Assembly (NCBI RefSeq): GCF_036417845.1 | Contig: NC_089984.1 | Span: 2,108,001 to 2,172,000, forward strand | Direction of reading: 5' to 3' | Length of the DNA stretch: 64,000 bases | From: Apteryx mantelli | Lineage: Eukaryota > Chordata > Aves > Apterygiformes > Apterygidae | Part shown: positions 1-13,211 of the stretch, piece after piece | How the letters are laid out: each line of letters opens with the position of its first letter | Position numbering within the stretch: position 1 is the stretch's first letter | The notes under the pieces: model-generated | Database searches by the model: none | What the model saw: the letters and a program-made list of their open reading frames with translations, nothing else | What the model was told of the DNA's origin: nothing | Translations under genes and position numbers: made by a program

Positions 1-3000
1 ACTTGTGACTCACTGCCTGACAGGCCAGTGCTGGTGCTGTGTGTGCAGTTTGTGGTTGTGATGTCACTTGTGCCTCAGTGCCTGAAAGGCCAGTGCTGGT
101 CCTGTGTGTGCAGTTTGTGTTTGTGATGTCACTTGTGGCTGAGTGCCTGCTAGGCCAGTGCTGGTCCTGTGTGTGCAGTTTGTGGTTGTGATGTCACTTG
201 TGGCTGAGTGCCTGATAGGCCAGTGCTGGTAATGTGGGTGCAGTTTGTGTTTGTGATGTCACTTGTGGCTGAGTGCCTGATAGGCCAGTGCTGGTGATGT
301 GGCTGCAGTTTGTGTTTGTGATGTCACTAGTGGCTCAGTGCCTGATAGGCCAGTGCTGGTGATGTGGGTGCAGTTTGTGGTTGTGAGGTCACTTGTGGCT
401 CAGACCCTGATAGGCTAGTGCTGGTCACGTGGGTGCAGTTTGTGGTTGTGATGTGTCTTGTGGCTCAGACCCTGATAGGCTAGTGCTGGTCACATGTGTG
501 CAGTTTGTGGTTGTGATGTCACTTGTGGCTCAGTGCCTGATAGGCCAGTGCTGGTCACATGTGTGCAGTTTGTGGTTGTGATGTCACTTGTGGCTCAGTG
601 CCTGGTAGGCCAGTGCTGGTGATGTGGCTGCAGTTTCTATTTGTGATGTCACTTGTGGCTGTGTGGCTGATAGGCCAGTGCTGGTCCTGTGGGTGGAGAT
701 TGTGGTTGTGAGGTCACTTGTGGCTCAGACCCTGATAGGCTAGTGCTGGTCACGTGGGTGGAGTTTGTGATTGTGATGTGTCTTGTGGCTCAGACCCTGA
801 TAGGCTATTGCTGGTCACGTGGGTGCAGTTTTTGTTTGTGATGTCAGTTGTGGCTCAGTGCCTGCTAGGCCAGTGCTGGTCGCATGGCTGCGGTTTGTGG
901 TTGTGATGTCACCTGTGGCTCAGTGCCTGATAAGCCAGTGCTCGTCACATGGCAGCAGTTTGTGTTTGTGATGTCACTTGTGGCTGAGTGCCTGATAGGC
1001 CAGTGCTGGTGATGTGGGTGCAGTTTGTGTTTGTGATGTCACTTGTGGCTCAGTGCCTGCTAGGCCATTGCTGGTCCTGTGTGTGCAGTTTGTGGTTGTG
1101 AGGTCACTTTTGGCTCAGTGCCTGATAGGCCAGTGCTGGTCACATGGCTGCAGTTTGTGGTTGTGATGTCACTTGTGGCTGAGTGCCTGCTAGGCCAGTG
1201 CTGGTCCTGTGTGTGCAGTTTGTGGTTGTGAGGTCACTTGTGGCTCAGACCCTGATAGGCTAGTGCTGGTCACGTGGATGGAGTTTGTGGTTGTGATGTC
1301 ACTTGTGGCTCAGTGCCTGATAGGCCAGTGCTGGTCACGTGGCTGCAGATTGTGTTTGCGAGGTCACTTGTGGCTGAGTGCCTGATAGGCCGGTGCTGGT
1401 GCTGTGGGTGCAGTTTGTGTTTGTGATGTCACTTGTGGCTCAGTTCCTGAGAGGCCACGACTGGTCACATGGCTAGAGTTTGTGTTTGTGATGTCACTTG
1501 TGGCTCAGTGCCTGATAGGCCAGTGCTGGTCCTGCGGGTGCAGTTTGTGTTTTTGAGGTCACTTGTGGCTCAGTGCCTGATAGGCCGGTGCTGGTGATGT
1601 GGCTGCAATTTGTGATTGTGATGTCACTTGTGGCTCAGTGCCTGATAGGCCAGTGCTGGTCACATGTGTGCTGTTTGTGTTTGTGATGTCACTTGTGGCT
1701 GAGTGCCTGATAGGCCAGTGCTGGTCCTGTGTGTGCAGTTTGTGTTTGTGAGGTCACTTGTGGCTGAGTGCCTGATAGGCCAGTTCTAGTCACATGGCTG
1801 CGGTTTGTGGTTTTGATGTCACTTGTGGCTCAGTGCCTCATAGGCCAGCGCTGGTCACATGGCAGCAATTTGTGTTTGTGATGTCACTTGTTGCTGAGTG
1901 CCTGATAGGCCAGCGCTGGTCCTGTGTGGACAGTTTGTGTTTGTGAGGTCACTTGTGGCTCAGTGCCTGATAGGCCAGTGCTGGTGATGTGTGTGCAGTT
2001 TGTGGTTGTGATGTCACTTGTGGCTCAGTTCCTGATAAGCCAGTGCTCGTCATATGTGTGCAGTTTGTGGTTGTGATGTCACTTGTGGCTCAGTGCCTGA
2101 TAGGCCAGTGCTGGTCCTGTGTGTGCAGTTTGTGTTTGTGATGTCACTTGTGGCTCAATGCCTGATAGGCCAGTGCTGGTCCTGCGGGTGCAGTTTGTGG
2201 TTGTGATGTCACCTGTGGCTCAGTGCCTGATAAGCCAGTGCTGGTCACATGGCAGCAGTTTGTGTTTGTGATGTCACTTGTTGCTGAGTGCCTGATAGGC
2301 CAGCGCTGGTCCTGTGTGTGCAGTTTGTGGTTGTGATGTCACTTGTGGCTCAGTGCCTGCTAGGCCATTGCTGGTCCTGTGTGTGCAGTTTGTGGTTGTG
2401 ATGTCACTTGTGGCTCAGTGACTAATAGGCCAGTGTTGGTGATGTGGCAGAAGTTTCTATTTGTGATGTCACTTGTGGCTGAGTGCCTGATAGGCCAGTG
2501 CTGGTCCTGTGGGTGGAGATTGTGGTTGGGATGTCACTAGTGGCTCAGTGTCTGGTAGGCCAGTGCTGGTCCTGCGGGTGCAGTTTGTGTTTGTGAGGTC
2601 ACTTGTGGCTCAGTGCCTGATAGGCCAGTGCTGGTCCTGCGGGTGCAGTTTGTGTTTGTGAGGTCACTTGTGGCTCAGTGCCTGATAGGCCAGTGCTGGT
2701 CACATGGCTGCGGTTTGTGGTTGTGATGTCACTTGTGGCTCAGTGCCTGATAAGCCAGTGCTCGTCACATGGCAGCAGTTTGTGTTTGTGATGTCACTTG
2801 TGGCTGAGTGCCTGATAGGCCAGTGCTGGTCCTGTGGGTGGAGATTGTGGTTGTGAGGTCACTTTTGGCTCAGACCCTGATAGGCTAGTGCTGGTCCTGT
2901 GGGTGCAGTTTGTGGTTGTGATGTCACTTGTGCCTCAGTGCCTGATAGGCCAGTGCTGGTCCTGTGTGTGCCTTTTGTGTTTGTGATGTCACTTGTGGCT

Positions 3001-4570
3001 CAGTGCCTGATAGGCCAGTATTGGTCACATGTCTGCAGTTTGTGTTTGTGATGTCACTTGTGGCTCAGTTCCTGAGAGGCTACGACTGGTCACATGGCTA
3101 GAGTTTGTGTTTGTGATGTCACTTGTGGCTCAGTGCCTGATAGGCCAGTGCTGGTCCTGCGGGTGCAGTTTGTGTTTGTGAGGTCACTTGTGGCTCAGTG
3201 CCTGATAGGCCAGTGCTGGTCCTGTGTGTGCAGTTTGTGGTTGTGAGGTCACTTGTGGCTCAGTGCCTGATAGGCCAGTGCTGGTCCTTTGTGTGCAGTT
3301 TGTGGTTGTGATGTCACTTGTGCCTCTGTGCCTGGTAGGCCAGTGCTGGTGATGTGGCTGCAGTTTGTGTTTGTGAGGTCACTTGTGGCTCAGTGCCTGA
3401 TAGGCCGGTGCTGGTCACGTGGCTGCAGATTGTGTTTGCGAGGTCACTTGTGGCTGAGTGCCTGATAGGCCGGTGCTGGTGATATGGCTGCAGTTTGTGT
3501 TTGTGATGTCACTTGTGGCTCAGTTCCTGAGAGGCCACGACTGGTCACATGGCTAGAGTTTGTGTTTGTGATGTCACTTGTGGCTCAGTGCCTGATAGGC
3601 TAGTGCTGGTCACGTGGATGGAGTTTGTGGTTGTGATGTCACTTGTGGCTCAGTGCCTGATAGGCCAGTGCTGGTCACGTGGCTGCAGATTGTGTTTGCG
3701 AGGTCACTTGTGGCTGAGTGCCTGATAGGCCAGTGCTGGTGATGTGGCTGCAGTTTGTGTTTGTGATGTCACTTGTGGCTCAGTGCCTGATAGGCCAGTG
3801 CTGGTCACATGGCTGCGGTTTGTGTTTGTGAGGTCACTTGTGGCTCAGTGCCTGGTAGGCCAGTGCTGGTGATGTGGGTGCAGTTTGTGGTTGTGAGGTC
3901 ACTTGTGGCTGAGTGCCTGATAGGCCATTGCTGGTCCTGTGTGTGCAGTTTGTGGTTGTGAGGTCACTTGTGGCTGAGTGCCTGATAGGCCAGTGCTGGT
4001 CACATGGCAGCAGTTTGTGTTTGTGAGGTCACTTGTGGCTCAGTGCCTGCTAGGCCAGTTCTAGTCACATGGCTGCGGTTTGTGTTTGTGATGTCACTTG
4101 TGGCTCAGTGCCTGATAGGCCAGCGCTGGTCACATGGCAGCAATTTGTGTTTGTGATGTCACTTGTTGCTGAGTGCCTGATAGGCCAGTGCTGGTGATGT
4201 GTGTGCAGTTTGTGGTTGTGATGTCACTTGTGGCTGAGTGCCTGATAGGCCAGTGCAGGTCCTGTGTGTGCAGTTTATGTTTGTGATGTCACTTGTGGCT
4301 CAGTGCCTGATAGGCCAGTGCTGGTCCTGTGTGTGCAGTTTGTGGTTGTGAGGTCACTTGTGGCTCAGTGCCTGATCGGCCAGTGCTGGTCACATGGCTG
4401 CGGTTTGTGGTTGTGATGTCACCTGTGGCTCAGTGCCTGATAAGCCAGTGCTCGTCACATGGCAGCAGTTTGTGTTTGTGATGTCACTTGTGGCTGAGTG
4501 CCTGATAGGCCAGCGCTGGTCCTGTGTGTGCAGTTTGTGGTTGTGATGTCACTTGTGGCTGAGTGCCTGA

Positions 4571-6250
4571 TAGGCCAGTGCTGGTCCTGTGGGTGCATTT
4601 TGTGTTTGTGATGTCACTTGTGGCTGAGTGCCTTATACGCCATTGCTGGTCCTGTGTGTGCAATCTGTGGTTGTGATGTCACTTGTGGCTCACTGACTAA
4701 TAGGCCAGTGTTGTTGATGTGGGTGCAGTTTTTTTTTGTGATGTCAGTTGTGGCTCAGTGCCTGATAGGCCAGTGTTTGCCCTGAGTGTGCAGTTTGTGT
4801 TTGTGAGGTCACTTGTGGCTCAGTGCCTGCTAGGCCAGTGCTGGTGATGTGTGTGCAGTTTGTGGTTGTCAGGTCACTTGTGTCTCAGTGCCTGATAGGC
4901 CAGCGCTGGTCCTGTGTGTGCAGTTTGTGTTTGTGAGGTCACTTGTGGCTGAGTGCCCGATAGGCCAGTGCTGGTCCTGTGGGTGCAGTTTGTGTTTGTG
5001 ATGTCACTTGTGTCTCAGTGCCTGATAGGCCAGTTTTAGTCACATGGCTGCGGTTTGTGGTTGTGATGTCACTTCTGGCTCAGTGCCTGATAGGCCAGTG
5101 CTGGTGATATGGGTGCAGTTTGTGGTTTTGATGCCACTTGTGGCTCAGTGCCTGATAGGCCAGTGCTGGTGATGTGGCTGCAGTTTGTGATTGTGAGGTC
5201 ACTTGTCGCTCAGTTCCTGCTAGTCCAGTGCTGGTCCTGTGGGTGCAGTTTGTGGTTGTGATGTCACTTGTGGCTGAGTGCCTGATAGGCCATTGCTGGT
5301 CCTGTGTGTGCAGTTTGTGATTGTGAGGTCACTTGTGTCTCAGTGCCTGATAGGCCAGTTCTAGTCACATGGCTGCGGTTTGTGGTTGTGATGTCACTTC
5401 TGGCTCAGTGCCTGATAGGCCAGTGCTGGTGATATGGGTGCAGTTTGTGGTTTTGATGCCACTTGTGGCTCAGTGCCTGATAGGCCAGTGCTGGTGATGT
5501 GGCTGCAGTTTGTGCTTGTGATGTCACTTGTGGCTGAGTGCCTGATAGGCCAGTGCTGGTCCTGTGGGTGCAGTTTGTGTTTGTGAGGTCACATGTGGCT
5601 CAGTGCCTGCTAGGCCAGTGCTGGTCCTGTGTGTGCAGTTTGTGTTTCTCATGTCACTTGTGGCTGAGTGCCTGATAGGCCAGTGCTGGTGCTGTGGGTG
5701 CAGTTTGTGATTGTGAGGTCACTTGTGCCTCAGTGCCTGGTAGGGCAGTGCTGGTGATGTGGGTGCAGTTTGTGGTTGTGATGTCACTTGTGGTTGAGTG
5801 CCTGATAGGCCAGTGCTGGTCCTGTGGGTGCAGTTTGTGTTTGTGATGTCACTTGTGGCTGAGTGCCTGATAGGCCAGTGCTGGTCCTGTGTGTGCAGTT
5901 TGTGGTTGTGATGTCACTTGTGGCTGAGTGCCTGATAGGCCAGTGCTGGTCCTGTGTGTGCAGTTTGTGGTTGTGATGTCACTAGTGGCTCAGTGTCTGG
6001 TAGGCCAGTGCTGGGCACATGGCAGGAGTTTGTGTTTGTGATGTCACTTGTGGCTGAGTGCCTTATAGGCCAGTGCTGGTCCTGTGTGTGCAGTTTGTGG
6101 TTGTGATGTCACTTGTGTCTCAGTGCCTGATAGGCCAGTGCTGGTGATGTCTGTGCAGTTTGTGGTTCTGAGGTCAGTTGTGGGTGAGTGCCTGATAGGC
6201 CAGTGCTGGTGCTGTGTGTGCAATTTGTGGTTGTGATGTCACTTGTGGCT
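4571..6250 (+). repeat. Higher-order copy 1 of a block repeated at 7,560-9,030
   Basis: A unit with the rare variants CCTTATACGC and CAATCTG, followed by a unit with CACTGACTAATAGG, occurs here (CCTTATACGC at 4,631) and again at 7,620, an offset of 2,989 bp (46 units minus 1 base). Further downstream, shared rare variants (for example TTTCTCATGTC, GTGATATGGG and TTTTGATGCC) match at an offset of 2,664 bp, 325 bp less. That difference equals exactly five units: copy 1 has an internal five-unit duplication (GTGATATGGG near 5,101 and again near 5,427) that copy 2 lacks. Confidence 0.75.
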
Positions 6251-7559
6251 CAGTGACTAATAGGCCAGTGTTGGTGATGTGGGTGCAGTTTTTGTTTGTG
6301 ATGTCAGTTGTGGCTCAGTGCCTGATAGACCAATGTTTGCCCTGAGTGTGCAGTTTTTGTTTGTGAGGTCACTTGTGGCTCAGTGCCTGATAGGCCAGTG
6401 CTGTCCTGTGGGTGCAGTTTGTGGTTGTGATGTCACTTGTGGCTCAGTGCCTGATAGGCCAGTGTTGGTGATGTTGGTGCAGTTTTTGTTTGTGATGTCA
6501 GTTGTGGCTGAGTGCCTGATAGGCCAGTGTTTGCCCTGTGTGTGCAGTTTTTGATTGTGAGGTCACTTGTGGCTCAGTGCCTGCTAGGCCAGTGCTGGTC
6601 CTGTGGGTGCAGTTTTTGTTTGTGAGGTCAGTTGTGGCTCAGTTCCTGCTAGTCCAGTGCTGGTCCTGTGTGTGCAGTTTGTGTTTGTGATGTCACTTGT
6701 GGCTCAGTGCCTGACAGGCCAGTGCTGGTCCTGTGTGTGCAGTTTGTGGTTGTGATGTCACTAGTGGCTCAGTGTCTGGTAGGCCAGTGCTGGGCACATG
6801 GCAGCAGTTTGTGTTTGTGATGTCACTTGTGGCTGAGTACCTGATAGGCCAGTGCTGGTCCTGTGTGTGCAGTTTGTGGTTGTGATGTCACTAGTGGCTC
6901 AGTGTCTGGTAGGCCAGTGCTGGGCACATGGCAGCAGTTTGTGTTTGTGATGTCACTTGTGGCTGAGTGCCTGCTAGGCCAGTGCTGGTCCTGTGTGTGC
7001 AGTTTGTGGTTGTGAGGTCACTTGTGTCTCAGTGCCTGATAGGCCAGTGCTGGTGATGTCTGTGCAGTTTGTGGTTGTGAGGTCACTTGTGGGTGAGTGC
7101 CTGATAGGCCAGTGCTGGTGCTGTGGGTGCAGTTTGTGTTCGTGAGGTCACTTGTGGCTGAGTGCCTGATAGGCCGGTGCTGGTCACGAGTGTGCAGTTT
7201 GTGGTTGTGATGTCACTTGTGGCTCAGTGCCTGATAGGCCAGTTCTAGTCACATGGCTGCGGTTTGTGGTTGTGATGTCACTTGTGACTGAGTGCCTGAT
7301 AGGCCAGCGCTGGTCCTGTGTGTGCAGTTTGTGCTTGTGAGGTCACTTGTTGCTCAGTGCCTGATAGGCCAGTGCTGGTCCTGTGGGTGCAGTTTGTGAT
7401 TGTGAGGTCACTTGTGGCTCAGTGTCTGCTAGGCCAGTGCTGGTCCTGTGGGTGCAGTTTTTGTTTGTGAGGTCAGTTGTGGCTGAGTGCCTGATAGGCC
7501 AGTGCTGGTCCTGTGTGTGCAGTTTGTTTTTGTGATGTCACTTGTGGTTGAGTGCCTGA

Positions 7560-9030
7560 TAGGCCAGTGCTGGTCCTGTGGGTGCATTTTGTGTTTGTGA
7601 TGTCACTTGTGGCTGAGTGCCTTATACGCCATTGCTGGTCCTGTGTGTGCAATCTGTGGTTGTTATGTCACTTGTGGCTCACTGACTAATAGGCCAGTGT
7701 TGTTGATGTGGGTGCAGTTTTTGTTTGTGATGTCACTTGTGGCTCAGTTCCTGCTAGTCCAGTGCTGGTCCTGTGTGTGCAGTTTGTGTTTGTGAGGTCA
7801 CTTGTGGCTCAGTGCCTGCTAGGCCAGTGCTGGTGATGTGTGTGCAGTTTGTGGTTGTCAGGTCACTTGTGTCTCAGTGCCTGATAGGCCAGCGCTGGTC
7901 CTGTGTGTGCAGTTTGTGTTTGTGAGGTCACTTGTGGCTGAGTGCCCGATAGGCCAGTGCTGGTCCTGTGGGTGCAGTTTGTGGTTCTGAGGTCACTTGT
8001 GTCTCAGTGCCTGATAGGCCAGTTTTAGTCACATGGATGCGGTTTGTGGTTGTGATGTCACTTCTGGCTCAGTGCCTGATAGGCCAGTGCTGGTGATATG
8101 GGTGCAGTTTGTGGTTTTGATGCCACTTGTGGCTCAGTGCCTGATAGGCCAGTGCTGGTGATGTGGCTGCAGTTTGTGCTTGTGATGTCACTTGTGGCTG
8201 AGTGCCTGATAGGCCAGTGCTGGTCCTGTGGGTGCAGTTTGTGTTTGTGAGGTCACATGTGGCTCAGTGCCTGCTAGGCCAGTGCTGGTGATGTGTGTGC
8301 AGTTTGTGTTTCTCATGTCACTTGTGGCTGAGTGCCTGATAGGCCAGTGCTGGTGCTGTGGGTGCAGTTTGTGATTGTGAGGTCACTTGTGCCTCAGTGC
8401 CTGGTAGGGCAGTGCTGGTGATGTGGCTGCAGTTTGTGGTTGTGATGTCACTAGTGGCTCAGTGCCTTTTAGGCCAGTGCTGGTGATGTGGGTGCAGTTT
8501 GTGGTTGTGATGTCACTTGTGGTTGAGTGCCTGATAGGCCAGTGCTGGTCCTGTGGGTGCAGTTTGTGTTTGTGATGTCACTTGTGGTTGAGTGCCTGAT
8601 AGGCCAGTGCTGGTCCTGTGTGTGCAGTTTGTGGTTGTGATGTCACTTGTGGCTCAGTGCCTGATAGGCCAGTGCTGGTCCTGCGGGTGCAGTTTGTGGT
8701 TGTGAGGTCACTTGTGGCTGAGTGGCTGATAGGCCAGTGCTGGTCCTGTGTGTGCAGTTTGTGGTTGTGATGTCACTAGTGGCTCAGTGTCTGGTAGGCC
8801 AGTGCTGGGCACATGGCAGGAGTTTGTGTTTGTGATGTCACTTGTGTCTCAGTGCCTGATAGGCCAGTGCTGGTCCTGTGTGTGCAGTTTGTGGTTGTGA
8901 GGTCACTTGTGTCTCAGTGCCTGATAGGCCAGTGCTGGTGATGTCTGTGCAGTTTGTGGTTGTGAGGTCACTTGTGGGTGAGTGCCTGATAGGCCAGTGC
9001 TGGTGCTGTGGGTGCAGTTTGTGTTTGTGA
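7560..9030 (+). repeat. Higher-order copy 2 of the block at 4,571-6,250
   Basis: This block carries the same order of rare unit variants as 4,571-6,250: CCTTATACGC, the GACTAATAGG unit, GTTGTCAGGTC, GAGTGCCCGATAGG, CAGTTTTAGTCAC, GATATGGGTGC, TTTCTCATGTC and finally TCACTAGTGGCTC with GGGCACATGG. It differs by single bases and by whole-unit gains or losses, as unequal exchange within a satellite would produce. Confidence 0.75.
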
Positions 9031-10550
9031 GGTCACTTGTTCGTGAGCGGCTGATAGGCCAGTGCTGGTCATGTGTGTGCAGTTTTTGTTTGTGAGGTCA
9101 CATGTGGCTCAGTGCCTGATAGGCCAGTGCTGGTGCTGTGGGTGCAGTTTGTGTTTGTGAGGTCACTTGTGGCTGAGTGCCTGATAGGCCGGTGCTGGTC
9201 ACGAGTGTGCAGTTTGTGGTTGTGATGTCACTTGTGGCTCAGTGCCTGATAGGCCAGTTCTAGTCACATGGCTGCGGTTTGTGGTTTTGATGTCACTTGT
9301 GGCTCAGTGCCTGATAGGCCAGCGCTGGTCACATGGCAGCAGTTTGTGTTTGTGATGTCACTTGTGACTGAGTGCCTGATAGGCCAGCGCTGGTCCTGTG
9401 TGTGCAGTTTGTGCTTGTGAGGTCACTTGTGGCTCAGTGTCTGCTAGGCCAGTGCTGGTCCTGTGGGTGCAGTTTTTGTTTGTGAGGTCACTTGTGGCTC
9501 AGTGCCTGATAGGCCAGTGCTGGTGCTGTGTGTGCAGTTTGTGTTTGTGATGTCACTTGTGGCTCAGTGCCTGATAGGCCAGTGCTGGTCCTGTGTGTGC
9601 AGTTTGTGGTTGTGATGTCACTTGTGGCTCAGGTCCTGATAAGCCAGTGCTCGTCACATGTGTGCAGTTTGTGTTTGTGATGTCTCTTGTGGCTGAGTGG
9701 CTGATAGGCCAGTGCTGGTGATGTGTGTGCAGTTTGTGATTGTGAGGTCGCTTGTGCCTCAGTGCCTGATAGGCCAGTGCTGGTCCTGTGTGTGCAGTTT
9801 GTGTTTGTGAGGTCACATGTGGCTCAGTGCCTGATAGGCCGGTGCTGGTCATGTGGCTGCAGTTTGTGTTTGTGATGTCACTTGTGACTCAGTTCCTGAG
9901 AGGCCACGGCTGGTCACATGGCTAGAGTTTGTGATTGTGATGTCACTTGTGGCTCAGTGCCTGATAGGCCAGTGCTGGTCCTGCGGGTGCAGTTTGTGGT
10001 AGTGAGGTCACTTGTGGCTCAGTGCCTGATAGGCCAGTGCTGGTCATATGGCTGCGGTTTGTGGTTGTGATGTCACTTGTGGCTCAGTGCCTGATAGGCC
10101 AGTGCTGGTCCTGTGTGTGCAGTTTGTGGTTGTGATGTCACTTGTGGCTCAGTGACTAATAGGCCAGTGTTGGTGATGTGGGTGCAGTTTTTGTTTGTGA
10201 TGTCAGTTGTGGCTCAGTGCCTGATAGGCCAGTGTTTGCCCTGAGTGTGCAGTTTGTTTTTGTGAGGTCACTTGTGCCTCAGTGCTTGATAGGCCAGTGC
10301 AGGTCACGTGTCTGTAGTTTGTGGTTTTGATGCCCCTTGTGGCTCAGTGCCTGATAGGCTAGTGCTGGTCACGTGTCCGTAGTTTTTGGTTGTGAGGTCA
10401 CTTGTGGCTCAGTGCCTGATAGGCCAGTGTTTGCCCTGTGTGTGCAGTTTGTGATTGTGAGGTCACTTGTGGCTCAGTGCCTGCTAGGCCAGTGCTGGTC
10501 CTGTGGGTGCAGTTTTTGTTTGTGAGGTCAGTTGTGGTTGAGTGCCTGAT

Positions 10551-13170
10551 CGGCCAGTGCTGGTCCTGTGTGTGCAGTTTGTGGTTGTGATGTCACTTCT
10601 GGCTGAGTGCCTGCTAGGCCAGTGCTGGTCCTGTGGGTGCAGTTTTTGTTTGTGAGGTCAGTTGTGGCTCAGTTCCTGATAGGCCAGTGCTGGTGCTGTG
10701 TGTGCAATTTGTGGTTGTGATGTCACTTGTGGCTCAGTGACTAATAGGCCAGTGTTGGTGATGTGGGTGCAGTTTTTGTTTGTGATGTCAGTTGTGGCTC
10801 AGTGCCGGATAGGCCAGTGTTTGCCCTGAGTGTGCAGTTTGTGTTTGTGAGGTCACTTGTGGCTCAGTGCCTGATAGGCCAATGCTGGTCACGTGTCTGC
10901 AGTTTGTGCTTGTGATGTCACTTGTGGCTCAGTGCCTGATAGGCCAGTGCTGGTGATGTGGGTGCAGTTTGTGGTTGTGAGGTCACTTGTGTCTCAGTGC
11001 CTGATAGGCCAGTGTTGGTCCTGTGGGTGCAGTTTGTGGTTGTGATGTCACTTGTGGCTGAGTGCCTGATAGGCCAGTGCTGGTCCTGTGTGTGCAGTTT
11101 GTGGTTGTGATGTCACTAGTGGCTCAGTGCCTGATAGGCCAGTGCTGGTGATGTGTGTGCAGTTTGTGGTTGTGAGGTCACTTGTGGCTCAGTGCCTGAC
11201 AGGCCAGTGCTGGTCCTGTGTGTGCAGTTTGTGTTTGTGAGGTCACTTATGGTTGAGTGCCTGATAGGCCAGTGCTGGTCATGTGTGCAGTTTGTGGTTG
11301 TGAGGTCACTTGTGCCTCAGTGCCTGACAGGCCAGTGCTGGTCCTGTGTGTGCAGTTTGTGGTTGTGATGCCACTTGTGGCTGAGTGCCTGATAGGCCAG
11401 TGCTGGTGATGTGGCTGTAGTTTGTGCTTGTTATGTCACTTGTGGCTGAGTGGCTGATAGGCCAGTGCTGGTGATGTGGGTGCAGATTGTGTTTGCAAGG
11501 TCACTTGTGGCTGAGTGCCTGATAGGCCGGTGCTGGTGATGTGGCTGGAGTTTGTGGTTGTGATGTCACTTGAGACTCAGTTCCTGAGAGGCCACGGCTG
11601 GTCACATGGCTAGAGTTTGTGATTGTGATGTCACATGTGGCTCAGTGCCTGATAGGCCAGTGCTGGTCCTGTGCCTGCAGTTTGTGTTTGTGATGTCACT
11701 TGTGGCTGAGTGCCTGATAGGCCAGTGCTGGTCCTGTGTGTGCAGTTTGTGGTTGTGAGGTCACTTGTGTCTCAGTGCCTGATAGGCCAGTTCTAGTCAC
11801 ATGGCTGCGGTTTGTGGTTGTGATGTCACTTCTGGCTCAGTGCCTGATAGGCCAGTGCTGGTGATGTGGGTACAGTTTGTGCTTGTGATGTCACTTGTGG
11901 CTGAGTGCCTGATAGGCCAGTGCTGGTGCTGTGGGTGCAGTTTGTGTTTGTCATGTCACTTGTGGTTGAGTGCCTGATAGGCCAGTGCTGGTCCTGTGTG
12001 TACAGTTTTTGTTTGTGAGGTCACTTGTGCCTCAGTGCCTGGTAGGGCAGTGCTGGTGATGTGGCTGCAGTTTGTGGTTGTGAAGTCACTAGTGGCTCAG
12101 TGCCTGATAGGCCAGTGCTGGTGATGTGGGTGCAGTTTGTGGTTGTGAGGTCACTTGTGGCTCAGTGCCTGACAGGCCAGTGCTGGTCCTGTGTGTGCAG
12201 TTTGTGTTTGTCATGTCACTTATGGTTGAGTGCCTGATACGCCAGTGCTGGTCATGTGTGCAGTTTGTGGTTGTGAGGTCACTTGTGCCTCAGTGCCTGA
12301 CAGGCCAGTGCTGGTCCTGTGTGTGCAGTTTGTGGTTGTGATGTCACTTGTGGCTCAGTTCCTGATAATCCAGTGCTCGTCACATGTGTGCACTTTGTGG
12401 TTGTGATGTCACTTGTGGCTGAGTGGCTGATAGGCCAGTGCTGGTGATGTGGGTGCAGATTGTGTTTGCGAGGTCACTTGTGGCTGAGTGCCTGATAGGC
12501 CGGTGCTGGTAATGTGGCTGCAGTTTGTGGTTGTGATGTCACTTGTGACTCAGTTCCTGAGAGGCCACGGCTGGTCACATGGCTAGAGTTTGTGATTGTG
12601 ATGTCACTTGTGGCTCAGTGCCTGATAGGCCAGTGCTGGTCCTGCGGGTGCAGTTTGTGCTTGTGAGGTCACTTGTGGCTGAGTGCCTGATAGGCCAGTG
12701 CTGGTCCTCTGGGTGCAGTTTGTGGTTGTGATGTCACTTGTGGCTCAGTGCCTGATAGGCCAGTGCTGGTCCTGCGGGTGCAGTTTTTGGTTGTGATGTC
12801 ACTTGTGGCTGAGTGGCTGATAGGCCAGTGCTGGTCCTGCGGGTGCAGTTTGTGTTTGTGAGGTCACATGTGGCTCAGTGCCTGATAGGCCAGTGCTGGT
12901 CCTGTGGGTGGAGTTTGTGTTTGTGATGTCACTTGTGGCTCAGTGCCTGATAGGCCAGTGTTTGCCCTGTGTGTGCAGTTTGTGATTGTGAGGTCACTTG
13001 TGGCTCAGTGCCTGCTAGGCCAGTGCTGGTCCTGTGGGTGCAGTTTTTGTTTGTGAGGTCAGTTTTGGCTCAGTTCCTGATAGGCCAGTGCTGGTCCTGT
13101 GTGTGCAATTTGTGTTTGTGATGTCACTTGTGGCTGAGTGCCTGATAGGCCAGTGCTGGTGATGTGGCTG
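10551..13170 (+). repeat. Copy A of a tandem 2.7-kb higher-order duplication
   Basis: This stretch of about 40 units matches 13,212-15,896 unit for unit. The offset is 2,661 bp at the start (CACTTCTGG ends at 10,600 and 13,261) and 2,726 bp after one extra unit appears in copy B near 13,630-13,690. Two units in each copy share a 2-base deletion (TGGTCATGTGTGCAG near 11,280 and 12,252), which explains why the offset is 4 bases short of a multiple of 65. Confidence 0.85.
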
Positions 13171-13211
13171 TAGTTTGTGCTTGTTATGTCACTTGTGGCT
13201 CAGTGCCTGCT

